This document shows, one piece after another, positions 54,940 to 64,000 of a stretch of DNA of 64,000 nt (position 1 is its first letter; every line of letters begins with the position of its first letter). The position numbers and the translations under genes are program-made. This DNA is from Dromiciops gliroides (Eukaryota > Chordata > Mammalia > Microbiotheria > Microbiotheriidae): assembly GCF_019393635.1 (NCBI RefSeq), contig NC_057861.1, forward strand, positions 197,099,026 through 197,163,025, given 5' to 3'. The notes under the pieces were generated by a model. The model was not told the DNA's origin and ran no database searches. It saw nothing but the letters and a program-made list of their open reading frames with translations.

Positions 54940-55240
54940 CTCGACCCACCCCCACCCTATTTCCAGTCAGTAACGAAGTCCCGATGGTCTTTAGCATAAA
55001 TCCTTTAACTTTCCATTTCTGCTGCCACTAACCTATGCCCAGTTCTATCACTGGAAAACCAAATTTAACTCTTAATTGTTTCTCCAACCTCCACACTTTC
55101 CTCCCTTTGATCTTCCTGCATATAATCACCAGATTAACAAAATAAAACACCACTTAGTCCTTTTTTTTTCTGCTGAAAAACCTTCCAAAGGTCCCCATTG
55201 CCTATAGGATAAAAGCCCAGACTCCTTGACTATTTTATGG
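54940..55240 (+). mobile_element. L2 LINE 3' UTR fragment
   Basis: gaaaaaccttccaaaggtcc, ccattgcctataggataaaa, gcccagactccttgactatt, preceded by degraded L2-like sequence. Confidence 0.65.
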
Positions 55241-55249
55241 AATCATGAA

Positions 55250-55630
55250 TTTAGAAGTGAAAGGGACCCTAGATGTAGCTCATGGAGAGGCAAGGATAGA
55301 TAGCTCTAGGATCTTCCCTCCCCACACTTCTCCAAAGGACATTTTGGTTCCTGCCAGAAGGGTAAGTAGGAGGGAAATACCTAGATTTATATCTATCTGC
55401 TCCCTTAAATTTGATTAGTCTAGGGGAAATAATCTGTAGGTCCAAGCTGCCCACCCAATTGCTATCCCTTAATGGGGAAAGAGTGTCCCAAACTACAGCT
55501 CTAAGGCTTGATTCCCTTCCCACCAAATAAATATCAGTTTTACAATGAACACGTGTAATAAATAGTAAACTTTTTTTTTTAATCCACGTCAGTGGCAAAA
55601 CAGAAATCATAGAAAACAAACATATGAGAA
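55250..55630. other. Unassigned DNA
   Basis: A reverse open frame (55269-55676) spans this interval into the adjacent SINE; no domain recognised. Confidence 0.4.
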
Positions 55631-55631
55631 T

Positions 55632-55728
55632 TGTTGTTATTGTCGTCATTTGTCCTTCATTCTCCATGAGGACCATGACATTGGGGTCATATAATGACTT
55701 GCAGTGAATTGGATTTAAGTGAGGGAGG
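55632..55728 (-). mobile_element. Marsupial SINE with long 3' part, right end (split by LTR)
   Basis: ttgtccttcattctccatga, ggaccatgacattggggtca, gacttgcagtgaattggatt, taagtgagggagg. The remainder of the same SINE lies at 56297-56523. Confidence 0.85.
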
Positions 55729-56012
55729 TGTGAGAAAATAATGCAGTTTTGGGACTCTCCAGAGGCCCCGTTGAGCCTGGCCTGACCTTTCTCAAGTTTA
55801 GCCCAGAGTCAGGAAGTTACTTTATTCAAAACCACACCTCCCTGAAAGTCTTATTCCCACAGGAGGATCTGTTCTCTGACCTAAGCATGACTGCACATCC
55901 AGTGAACCAATAGATTTGAGTGAAGCTAGCCAATTAGCTTTGAACAATGTTTATGAGCGGGCTCTGTTCTTGCCCCCAGCAGGCTTGCAGAAAGACACTC
56001 CCTCTTTGGCGG

Positions 56013-56053
<41 letters not shown>

Positions 56054-56296
56054 TGGGTGAGTTCAGACGCAGCCTTCTAGGGTTCCCCATTTTCTCTCTT
56101 CTCTAGGCTTTCCTGTCTTTCACAGCCATGCGTGCTCTCTTTACTAATATTTAATATACTTTAATGAATGCTTAATGCCCCCAAACTGGTACAGTAGCCT
56201 CTAATTTCTAAGTAACAAATATATGATAAACTCCAGCTAATATTCCCTACACTTGGGACAGTAATAGGGCCACCACATATAGTTTTACTCTCTACA
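55729..56296. mobile_element. Solo LTR of an endogenous retrovirus-like element (copy 2)
   Basis: 568 bp bounded by TG...CA, with a clean 4-bp duplication gagg (55725-55728 and 56297-56300). It sits inside a SINE whose two halves can be matched, which fixes both ends exactly. Same family as 30611-31249 (shared ccaattagctttgaacaatg, ctctctttactaatatttaa, ttgggacagtaatagggcc). No internal coding region. Younger than the SINE it splits. Orientation inferred as plus by comparison with copy 1. Confidence 0.85.
56014..56051 (+). repeat. Poly-G run of about 38 bases inside LTR copy 2
   Basis: An uninterrupted G homopolymer preceded by ggcggc. Strong G-quadruplex potential; its length could be a sequencing or assembly artefact. 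Confidence 0.9.
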
Positions 56297-56523
56297 GAGG
56301 GCTGTGCAAGGTCACCAACCTCACTCTTTCCTCCAGAAGCATCTGAGTCCAGTGGCAAGATATAGATCAGGGTGACTGGAGATGGCCCTGGTTGTTTAAG
56401 ACAATTGGGGTTAAATGACTTGCCCAGGGTCACACAGCTAGTAAGTGTCTGAGGTGAGAATTTAATTCAGATCCTCCCAACTTCAGGGCTAGTGCTCTAT
56501 CCACTGTACCACCTAGCTTCCCT
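56297..56523 (-). mobile_element. Marsupial SINE with long 3' part, left part
   Basis: gagggctgtgcaaggtcacc, tccagaagcatctgagtcca, gtgactggagatggccctgg, then ttaaatgacttgcccagggt, cacacagctagtaagtgtct, ctctatccactgtaccacct. Continues the SINE begun at 55632. Confidence 0.88.
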
Positions 56524-56714
56524 GGATATATGAGAATAAAAGCCAGATAATACACAAGGGGGAATGAATTCTCCTATTGAGAAGGAGATTACCTCAGCTC
56601 AACCAAAAGAGAGAGGGATCCAGATCTCACTCAAGGGCAAATTCTCAGAATTCTCTAGTTTAGTAAACTGGAAATAGGAACATGGTTGAGGTACTGGCTC
56701 CTCTACTTAGTGTC

Positions 56715-57070
56715 TTCTTCCCAAAGTGTTGTGTTTATGTGTGTATTCATATACACATGTGTGTATATAGATATGTATATATGTACACATCCATATATTT
56801 TATATATGTACATGAGAACTGTAAAAATTAAAAAACATAATCTTTGATCCAGAAATTCCACTTTGAGAAGAGCTTATTGATAGGAAGAAAGGACTCATCT
56901 GTATATATGTTATATATATTCAGTATAATACTATTTGCAATAGCAAAAATCTGGAAGTATTTTGTGTACCCATAGGAAATGGACTTACCAGTGTGTGTAT
57001 AATACATATGTACATGCAAACACAAATACATGTATATATTACATATATGTATACAATATATATGTTTTTC
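56715..57070 (+). repeat. Cryptic TG/TA/CA-rich tract
   Basis: Interspersed tgtgtata, atatgtatata and acatatgta patches around an L1-like scrap at 56830-56985 (gatccagaaattccactttg). Confidence 0.6.
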
Positions 57071-57089
57071 TTCTGGCAGTAAACTAGGG

Positions 57090-57360
57090 CATGGATATTG
57101 AAGTGAAATTTCTGAGTCAAAGGGTATAAATGTTCTTGTAACTTTTACAGTAATCAAGTCATCAGATTTCTTAACTCACTGATATGGATGTTCCGTCTAA
57201 TAATGCATCCTGTAGGAATCTTATCTATATTCTTCCATAAATTATCACAGGGTGTCTGCTCAGTGTCTTGGAGGACTTTTTCAATTTTCCAGTCTAATTT
57301 TATATTGTTTTCAAAAGCAGTCCAGCAAATTCATAATTTTGCCAGCTATGAATATGTCTT
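57090..57360 (-). mobile_element. Probable degraded L1 ORF2 terminus
   Basis: gaaatttctgagtcaaaggg and tataaatgttcttgtaactt resemble the reverse ORF2 block at 15110-15180; very diverged. Confidence 0.4.
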
Positions 57361-57364
57361 TCTT

Positions 57365-57885
57365 TAATAATTCAGGATTCATCAAGAGAAGAGGCATAGG
57401 GTGTTCTAGGCATAGGGCACATCTTGAGCAAAAGCACAGTGATGGCAATGTTTTAGCACATACTCAAGAGGTAGAGAGAGAGTTTACCATTCGTGTCTAA
57501 TTTGGCTGGACTAGAGGAGATGTGGAGGAGAGAAAATGAGATAATGGTGGGAAAAATGAGATACCTTCAGATTGTAAAGGACTCCAGGTTTAAACTTGAC
57601 CATCAGGCAATAGGGAATAACTGAATATTTTGAGCATAAACTGCAAAATCAGCTTGTCTCATTCTCTCTCCTTCCCCACCCCCTCCCCTAAGGTTAGTCC
57701 CTCCCCTTGGCAAGAAGCACACAAGAATTCTCTAATCCAGAGAGCATAGTATCAGACTCCCTTTCCTGTTCACATCTCTCTCCCAAATCCCTTACTCTTT
57801 ATTGCTTAGATGACTTGCCTAAATTAGTCCCAACCACTTATTTATCAGGCTTTTGAACTACTTCTTGGTTCTATATAATTTGCAG
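57365..57885. other. Unassigned, possible old dispersed repeat
   Basis: 57375-57650 (gcatagggcacatcttgagc, ccatcaggcaatagggaata) has the flavour of an ancient LINE-derived repeat but no name can be given. Confidence 0.35.
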
Positions 57886-57889
57886 ATGG

Positions 57890-58085
57890 GCACATCTTCC
57901 AATCCAATCCAGTGAGCATTTATTAAGTGCCTATTATGTGCAAGACACTGCACTGGACACTGGGGATGGAAAGACAAAATGAAAATTAGTTCCTGCCTTC
58001 AAGGACCTTACTGGGGAAATAAAGCACATGACTAACCAGGTATATACATCCTAATTTGGGGAGGAGGGAAAGAGCACTACCGCTC
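57890..58085 (+). mobile_element. L2/L3-type LINE tail
   Basis: cagtgagcatttattaagtg, cctattatgtgcaagacact, ggacactggggatggaaaga, cctgccttcaaggaccttac. Confidence 0.75.
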
Positions 58086-58089
58086 AGCC

Positions 58090-59475
58090 TTTTAGAAAGC
58101 TAGGGATATTAAAAGGCAAAAACGAAGGAGTGTGTTTCAGGAAGAGTTTAGGGAATAGAAAGGAGGCCGATTTAACTGCAGTGCAGAGTGGGTGAAAACA
58201 GAATGGAGCAAGAGGGACTTTGTTCAGGTGGTGCCATTCCTAGGGGTCACAGACAATTAAGCTACTGACATCAGAAGGAAAGACAGGCAGACAACGAAGG
58301 GTATTGTCCTATTTCTCAAACCACTTGATCAGTGTGAGGCTTGTCCCTAATTTCTTCTGCTCTGAATGCTTGTTGAATTGAGTTAAATACCCTAAGACCA
58401 TGTCTTTTACATCTTATTCTAATAGCATGTTTCAAAAACCATTGCACACAAGTGTCACCAGAGAGCTTTTTGAAGGCAAAACCTCAGCAAACATTTTATA
58501 ATAGTCATTTCTGTACAAAGTCTAAAACCCCATTCAACTTATCAGCTGTGCTAGGTGGATATGGAAGGCATGAAAACAAATAGCATTCGAAAGCCCTTTG
58601 CTTCCACTTCTAGCAAGCCAGAGTAAGGCAAGACTTTGACTGCAAAACCTTTTAACCCCCAAGATCCAAAGTGAGCAGAGGAGAATCTTCAGATATGTAG
58701 CTTCGAAAGCTTCAGGATCAGCATCTGCCTAAGACATCTCATCAAGAGGGACATTAGCATTGCAAACTAGAGGGAAAGAGGGGCAAAGGAGCCCTGAATA
58801 ATATACCTGGTAGCATCTACCCTCCCAGAGCCTAGGGTGGGGTTCCCAAGGAACATTTCAAAGTATTCTCAGTCTGCATTACCTAAAGTCTTTGGGATTC
58901 CCCCCTCCCCCCAGATTTCACAGTCATCCACGCAAACAACATAATTAGTTGCAATCAAAGGCATTAAATGAAACGGCATAAAAACAAAAGTGGCAACAAA
59001 GTAATTCCCCCCAATCATATGTATCAGTAGAATGAGTGGACGTACATAGAGAATGCACAAAGAGAAGCATGCATACAAGGGATATGTGTTGCCCAGGCAC
59101 AGGCTGGGAGGAGTAAAATTCACGCCTCTGATGCTACAGAGTTGCTAAAGTCTTCTAGTGATGTCATCATGCCGTTCCCTCCAGACTTTATCCCTGCTGG
59201 TTTCAGTCTCCTTTGGATACCACCAGGCTAGATACTGTTTGGCTCGATGTTGCTTGGCCAGATCCATAGCTTCTGCTGGACACTCCTTCCCTGGAAACAG
59301 TCTCCACTAGATGCTAATTTGCTGGAAGTGCAGTCACTACCAAGATGCTTTTCTGCTGGAAGCTTTGCTGCCTCCAGCACCTGGCTCAGCAGAAATCCTT
59401 GGCTCTCTCTTTTTCAAGGGAAGAGTAGGTGCTGCCACATTAATATTTCAGCTTAAAGGCAATGGCAGAAATCCT
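58090..59475. other. Largely single-copy DNA
   Basis: No transposable-element core seen. 59225-59375 contains a degenerate repeat of agat...gctgg phrases. Open frames here carry no recognised domain. Confidence 0.45.
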
Positions 59476-59479
59476 TGCC

Positions 59480-59735
59480 TGGAGGCTTAAAAAACAACCA
59501 CCTTTCCTCATGTTATTCTGTAATATCCAAAATAAAATTCATTCTGCCCCTCTTCACCCTTTCAACACCTTTTCCAAATTTGCCAGTTTCTAACAACAGC
59601 ACTGTCAACCTTCCATTTACTCGGGTTCACAAGCTTGGAATCTCTGACTCCTTGTATTCCCTTAACCACAGTGATTAACCAATCAATTGCTAAGGTTTGT
59701 CTATTCTAGCTCCACAAGATCTTTCTTTTAAAGAA
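59480..59735 (+). mobile_element. L2 LINE 3' region, first part
   Basis: ttgggatctctgactcc-type block (cttggaatctctgactcctt), cagtgattaaccaatcaatt, gctaaggtttgtctattcta, gctccacaagatctttcttt. Appears to continue at 60445. Confidence 0.7.
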
Positions 59736-59924
59736 ATATTTTTCATTTATGAAAAACCCCAAGCATTTCCAAAATATAGCACAATAAAAAAGATGATTGT
59801 ACATGAAACTGCCATCTACTATGCACAATGAGCTAGTTATTCCTTTCATATATACAAAAAATTATCATATAAATGTCTTTGTCTTTTTTCTTCCCTCCCC
59901 CTAGAGATGGCTACCACTGGACAC

Positions 59925-59978
59925 AAATAGAGATAGAGGTAGAGATAGAGATAGATGACAGATAGATAGGTAGATAGG

Positions 59979-60062
<84 letters not shown>
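59925..60062 (+). repeat. (GATA)n microsatellite
   Basis: About 20 perfect GATA units (59979-60062) preceded by GATA/GGTA/GAGATA variants. Confidence 0.97.
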
Positions 60063-60174
60063 AAAGATTATTCTATAAATGCTTCTATTTATCAGTTCAT
60101 TCCACAATATCTTTCATATCCTCCTCTTTCCCTCTACTTGCACAGCCAAAACTATGGTTCAGGTCCTTAATTTC

Positions 60175-60443
60175 CTTTGGGGCTGGTGGCAGGATGGCAC
60201 TGTGATAGAGCCCTGAGCTCTGATCCTGAAGTCTGGAAGACCTGAGATCAAATCCAGCCTCAGGTACTTACTAGCTGGATAACCCTCAGCGAATAGCTTA
60301 ACCTCTGCCTGACTCAGTTTCCTCAACTATAAAATGAGGATAATAATAGCACCTATTTTGTAGCATCATTGTGAGAATCAAAAGAGATACTATTTGTAAA
60401 GTGCTTAGTACAGTGCTTGGGACATAACAGATCCTGTGTAAAT
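60175..60443 (+). mobile_element. MIR/CORE-SINE, long
   Basis: ggtggcaggatggcactgtg, gtctggaagacctgagatca, ctggataaccctcagcgaat, ctcagtttcctcaactataa, ataataatagcacctatttt, atcattgtgagaatcaaaag, agtgcttagtacagtgcttg. Confidence 0.85.
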
Positions 60444-60444
60444 A

Positions 60445-61107
60445 CTTGGGCCCTTCCCCTTCTTGCCTAGACTATTTCAATACCCATGTAATTAGTCTCC
60501 CCTGTCTCAACTCTTTCCCCTCTTCAATCCACCCTTCACATAGCTGCCAAAGTGGTATTCCTAAAACATGTCTGACCATGTCACCCCTTTGCTTAATTAA
60601 CTTTAATGGTTCCCTATTAGCTTTAGGATCACATACAAACTGCTCTGATGGCATTTAAAGCTTTTCCCAACTTGGATCCAACCCAGATTTCCAGCATATT
60701 ATAAATATTTGCTTTCATACACTCTTCAGTCCAGCTAAACTGGCCTTCCTGCTAATCCTGATACATGACATCTTCTCCATCACCATACCTTTGCACATGT
60801 TGTCCCTTCTGCCTGGCATGTACTCCTTTCTTACCTCTGTCTCTTAGACTTCCTGCCTTCCTACAAGCTAAAATCAAATGCCACCTCCTACATCAAGCTT
60901 TTCCTGATTGCAGCTTCTTGTATTTCCCCACCAACATGACCTTTTATTTCATCTGTATATATCTCATACATACTTATATCTAAGCACGTTGTCACCTTCT
61001 GTAAACTCACTGAGGATAGAGACTGTTCCATTTTTTGTCTTTGAATCCCTACGACAGTGCCTGGCACATAGTAGATGCTTATTGGATGCTTGCTAATGAT
61101 TGTTCCC
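60445..61107 (+). mobile_element. L2 LINE 3' region, main part
   Basis: Best L2 copy in the window: tctgaccatgtcaccccttt, ggttccctattagctttagg, catacaaactgctctgatgg, gtccagctaaactggccttc, cctttgcacatgttgtccct, tctgcctggcatgtactcct, atgccacctcctacatcaag, aggatagagactgttccatt, agtgcctggcacatagtaga, gcttattggatgc. No terminal tail beyond tgcttgctaatga. Confidence 0.92.
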
Positions 61108-61199
61108 TTCAGAGTCTTGGATATAAAAGCCTTTCTACCTGAGCCCCAAGATTCTCAGACCCAAGCACCAGATTCTTTAGAGAAAGAACCAAGCTCTCC

Positions 61200-61325
61200 A
61201 AAGGGGCTAATGCCCTCAACTGTTAAATGGGGATGATTAGCATTTACCTTACTGTCTTGTGAGGATCAAATGAGATAATGCTTTGTAGAGCATTTAGCAT
61301 AGTTCCTGGCACATATCAAACTTGT
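61200..61325 (+). mobile_element. MIR/CORE-SINE right half
   Basis: ctcaactgttaaatggggat, ttaccttactgtcttgtgag, gatcaaatgagataatgctt, ttagcatagttcctggcaca. Confidence 0.75.
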
Positions 61326-61384
61326 TCCTCTTTTTTTTTGGGGGGGGGTTATGATACTTGTTCCTCTTTTTCCTTTCCAATGTC

Positions 61385-61515
61385 ACCTCAGCCTCAGTAT
61401 GATTCATCTATAAAATGGGAATAATATTGGTGCTGAGAATTGTCAGGATTAAATGAGATAATACATATAAAGTACTTCCCAAACCTTTAACCACCATATA
61501 AATGCTAGCTCTTCC
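61385..61515 (+). mobile_element. MIR/CORE-SINE right half, second copy
   Basis: gattcatctataaaatggga, ataatattggtgctgagaat, aggattaaatgagataatac, atataaatgctagctcttcc. Adjacent to the previous copy, same strand. Confidence 0.75.
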
Positions 61516-61614
61516 TTCTCCTCCCCCTCCATTCCCCTTCCTCCTCTTCTTTTTTTCTTTTTCTTTTTCCCCATAGTAGAGAGACTGCTGACTTTTCCTC
61601 TCCTAACAGTAAAT

Positions 61615-62043
61615 GTATCACCAGAATGATTTGACCAATTCACAGCTCCACCATCAGTATATTAGTTAATGGGACTGTCTTCCCAAAGCCCTTTCAACGT
61701 CAACAATTTCCATTTGTTAATCATCCTTGCCACTTTGAACAGTATGATATAATGATTCAGAGTTTTAATTTGAATTTCTCTTACTCCTAGGGATTTGAAA
61801 GTTTTTTCTTCAAATGGTTAATAGTTTGCAACTCTGTTGTAAATGACTTATTTATGTCACTTGACCACTTAACTATTGAGGAACTACTCTTCATCATATA
61901 TTTGTTCCAATTCCCTAAACATCTTGGTAATCTGAGTTTTATAAGATATTTGATTCATAGATTTTTTTTGCCACTAGATTGTTTTCTCTTCCTATTCTAG
62001 CCACATTGGTTTTGTTTGTGTAAAAGCTTGAAAAATTTTGTAG
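61615..62043 (-). mobile_element. L1 ORF2 C-terminal fragment, first part
   Basis: Reverse: ccagaatgatttgaccaatt, cacagctccaccatcagtat, gatttgaaagttttttcttc, ccacattggttttgtttgtg. Degraded. Split by SINEs at 62044 and 62322; continues to about 62520 and again at 62860-63170. Confidence 0.75.
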
Positions 62044-62210
62044 GGGCAGCTAGGTGGCGCAGTGGATAAAGCACCAACCCTGGATTCAGGAGGACCTGAG
62101 TTCAAATCCCACCTCAGACACTTAACACTTACTAGCTGTGTGACCCTGGGCAAGTCACTTAACCCCAATTGCCTCACCAAAACAAAACAAAAAAACAAAA
62201 AATGAAAAAA
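62044..62210 (+). mobile_element. Marsupial tRNA-headed SINE
   Basis: Forward full-length copy (ggggcagctaggtggcgcag; agctgtgtgaccctgggcaa) with A-rich tail. Duplication aattttgtag / aatttgtag flanks it (about 62034-62043 and 62211-62219). Confidence 0.95.
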
Positions 62211-62321
62211 AATTTGTAGAAAGAAAAATGATCAATTTTTTATCTTTTTTGGTTAAGAATTTTTTCCCTGACAGTTTTTGAAAGGCAAGTCATTTCATCC
62301 TTGTCTATAACATGATGTAAC

Positions 62322-62474
62322 TTTTTTTGGGGGGGTGTGCGCAGGGAATTGAGGGTTAAGTGACTTGCCCAGGGTCACACAGCTAGTAAGTGTCAAGTGT
62401 CTGAGGCCGGATTTGAACTCAGGTCTTCCTGAATCCAGGGTCGGTGCTTTATCCACTGTGCCACCTAACTGCCT
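62322..62474 (-). mobile_element. Marsupial tRNA-headed SINE
   Basis: Reverse full-length copy; ggttaagtgacttgcccagg, ccacctaactgcc. Duplication tgatgtaac at 62313-62321 and 62475-62483. The head lies close to the duplication, so both ends are fixed. Confidence 0.95.
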
Positions 62475-62524
62475 TGATGTAACCTTTTATATTAGATTAC
62501 ATATCCATTTGAAAAGATAGTTTA

Positions 62525-62755
62525 AGAATAGTGGATGAAGGACCAACTTTGGAGTCAATAAGCCCTGGGTTAAAGTAGTGCCTCTGACACACATGAGCTA
62601 TGGACAAGTTACTTAACCTTTCAATGTTCCTGGCAATTCCTTAAGACTTTAAGGTATAGAGAGGAGACTTACTAATCAACATCAGTGAAGTGATTTTCTA
62701 TCTACACTACACTAGTGAAATCACAGGGCTGGATTAAAGAAAGTCCATTTGGAAC
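62525..62755 (+). mobile_element. Old marsupial SINE (ctgggagtt-tail class), degraded
   Basis: tagtggatgaaggaccaact, tggagtcaataagccctggg, ttacttaacctttcaatgtt, cctggcaattccttaagact, agtgaaatcacagggctgg. Same class as 9531-9770. Confidence 0.6.
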
Positions 62756-62859
62756 TTAATGTGGTGTAATACATTAATCTAAACTGAATTTTGATCAAAC
62801 TGCTTTATAGTTTTCTCAGCTGTCCTTGGTAATAGTCAGTCCTTCCTACGAGTTAATGT

Positions 62860-63170
62860 TCTTAGATTTCTTGAACTCTGGGCTACTAGATTCAATTACA
62901 TCTAGGTCTTGCTCATATATAATTTACTCTTTGGTTTCCTAACCAGTAACACAAATTTTTTGATTATTGCTTTATAAAATATAACTTGAGATCTGGTAGT
63001 TCTATACCTTCTTTATTCCTGCTGATTTATTATTATCTTTTAAAAATTATCTCCTATTATTATTTTGCATAGTTACAGGAAATAACCTTTTAGTAGTTTA
63101 AATATAATAAGAAATCTATAAATTAATTTAAATATTATTCACTGTGGATTTTACACCACTTTGTTGAAAA
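62860..63170 (-). mobile_element. L1 ORF2 fragment, further part
   Basis: ttggtttcctaaccagtaac, ttgattattgctttataaaa, tataacttgagatctggtag match the reverse ORF2 block upstream of the terminal region (complement of sequence just before 23210). Confidence 0.65.
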
Positions 63171-63199
63171 TAATAGTCAGATTTTACAACATCTTCACA

Positions 63200-63365
63200 A
63201 CTGGAACTGTGCCAGAGTGGATTGGGTTGCTTCCAGAAGTTACAGAAAATATTTAGTTAGAGACTAGTTGACCTCTAGTCGGGGATTTTGTAGAGGGGAT
63301 TGGTGTTATTGAGGGGTGTGTCAGATGACCTTTAAGGTTCTTTCCAATTCAGATGTTCTGTGAAT
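63200..63365 (+). mobile_element. L3/CR1 LINE 3' end
   Basis: gagtggattgggttgcttcc, gttgacctctagtcggggat, ttgtagaggggattggtgtt, cagatgacctttaaggttct, ttccaattcagatgttctgt. Confidence 0.75.
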
Positions 63366-63590
63366 TTATAAAACATTGTATTCCTTTGACAAACTCAATA
63401 AATTTTTATGTGTGAGACCCAGATGAAAACAATAGCCATTGGTTGTAATAACTAACCATCAGTTTGAAAACAAAAAGGCTGGCAAATAATGACTCTTACC
63501 TGCTTTATAAACATTTGCCTTGCCACTAAGAATCCTTACTGACATGTTACCCATTTTCAGGGGTAAAGTTTTAATTTATAGACAAAGCAG

Positions 63591-63734
63591 GGGCAGCTAG
63601 GTGGCACAGTGGATAGAGCACTAGCCCTGAAGTCAGGAGGACCTGAGTTCAAATCCGGACTCAGACACTTGACACTTACTAGCTGTGTGAGCTTGGGCAA
63701 GTCACTTAACCCCAATTGCCCCACCAAAAAAAAA
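63591..63734 (+). mobile_element. Marsupial tRNA-headed SINE, apparently young
   Basis: Forward full-length copy close to the apparent consensus (gggcagctaggtggcacagt; gtcaggaggacctgagttca; core agctgtgtgagcttgggcaa). Perfect 19-bp duplication taatttatagacaaagcag at 63572-63590 and 63735-63753, the longest perfect duplication seen here. Confidence 0.97.
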
Positions 63735-63917
63735 TAATTTATAGACAAAGCAGAAGTGAATTTTCCTTAAGTGTTCAAATAATATAGTTAATTAGCATTC
63801 AATATTTGGTAAGCTGGTAACTGGAGAGAGAGAGAAAAATGTTCACAATTATAGCACCTGGCAGTTATTAAAGGAAGGAGATGTTACAACTGCACTCTTC
63901 CTTTCTAATTATATGTG

Positions 63918-63940
63918 TAGCATCACCACCACCACCACCC
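63918..63940 (+). repeat. (CAC)n short tandem repeat
   Basis: About six CAC/ACC units. Confidence 0.85.
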
Positions 63941-64000
63941 ATGGTTCCCCAGAAAGCAATCTATAAGGTTAGGTAATTTGGGGACCATGATCCTTGACAA

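Noticed and set aside
55269-55676. 135-codon reverse open frame as a gene
   Set aside because: Begins inside a SINE and shows no domain or conservation signal.
59979-60062. CRISPR-like direct repeats
   Set aside because: Simple GATA microsatellite without spacers, in a vertebrate genome.
59901-60107. Reverse frame with Tyr-Leu-Ser-Ile repeats
   Set aside because: Translation of the GATA microsatellite.
63591-63734. tRNA gene suggested by A/B-box-like sequence
   Set aside because: It is the tRNA-derived head of a SINE; the rest of a tRNA cloverleaf is absent. The same holds for all other SINE heads.

Overview
The window looks like AT-rich, gene-poor nuclear DNA of a marsupial. The main evidence is the short tRNA-headed SINE present in about 20 copies (core such as agctgtgtgaccctgggcaa, usually with a clear target-site duplication). 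Marsupial-style L1 and half-L1 (HAL1) LINEs, RTE LINE pieces, and many old MIR/CORE-SINE, L2 and L3/CR1 copies support this. The SINE head looks most like those of Australian marsupials, but I cannot settle the species. I found no convincing host protein-coding exon, rRNA, tRNA or CRISPR array. Every longer open frame is part of a LINE, a low-complexity tract, or unsupported by any recognisable domain.

Layout. 1-1950 is unassigned. 1950-8275 is a LINE graveyard: a reverse L1 reverse-transcriptase region, a reverse 5'-truncated HAL1 (3310-5022), L1 endonuclease and C-terminal pieces, SINEs, and a 29-bp SINE stub with a perfect duplication. 8280-12950 is mostly unassigned, with MIR-type copies. 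12960-15560 holds fragments of LINE ORF1 (+) interrupted by L1 3' ends in both orientations. 15560-22200 has MIR, SINE, L3, hAT-like and L1 remnants. 22240-24870 is a retrocopy of an unidentified coiled-coil gene, split by a 1.6-kb L1 that is flanked by a 17-bp duplication.

25350-28870 contains hAT-like, RTE, L1 and L3 pieces. They include an L1 reverse-transcriptase segment interrupted by a SINE and by the 178-bp 3' end of an RTE-like LINE, which carries a C2HC finger and a (CTA)n tail. 28970-35340 is the most elaborate structure: a HAL1 (+) split by a solo LTR, a SINE and a second, oppositely oriented HAL1, which itself carries four SINEs. 35345-48530 has L2, L3, MIR and SINE copies around the least repetitive DNA of the window (about 38880-44480). 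That stretch includes a GC-richer block at 42070-42600 with a CTCF-like motif, and a purine-rich hexamer tract.

49085-50130 is a reverse L1 3' end. 50835-57360 holds MIR, L2 and SINE copies and a second solo LTR of the same family, inserted into a SINE with a 4-bp duplication and carrying a run of 38 Gs. 58090-59480 is largely unique. 59480-64000 holds an L2 3' region split by other sequence, a (GATA)n microsatellite, L1 and L3 fragments, and several SINEs, the last apparently young.

The content is layered: MIR/L2/L3 copies common to mammals, then older LINE pieces, then HAL1/L1/LTR insertions, then the marsupial SINEs on top. Family assignments come from recognising conserved stretches by eye. 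Boundaries without a target-site duplication are approximate, usually within 10-40 bases.
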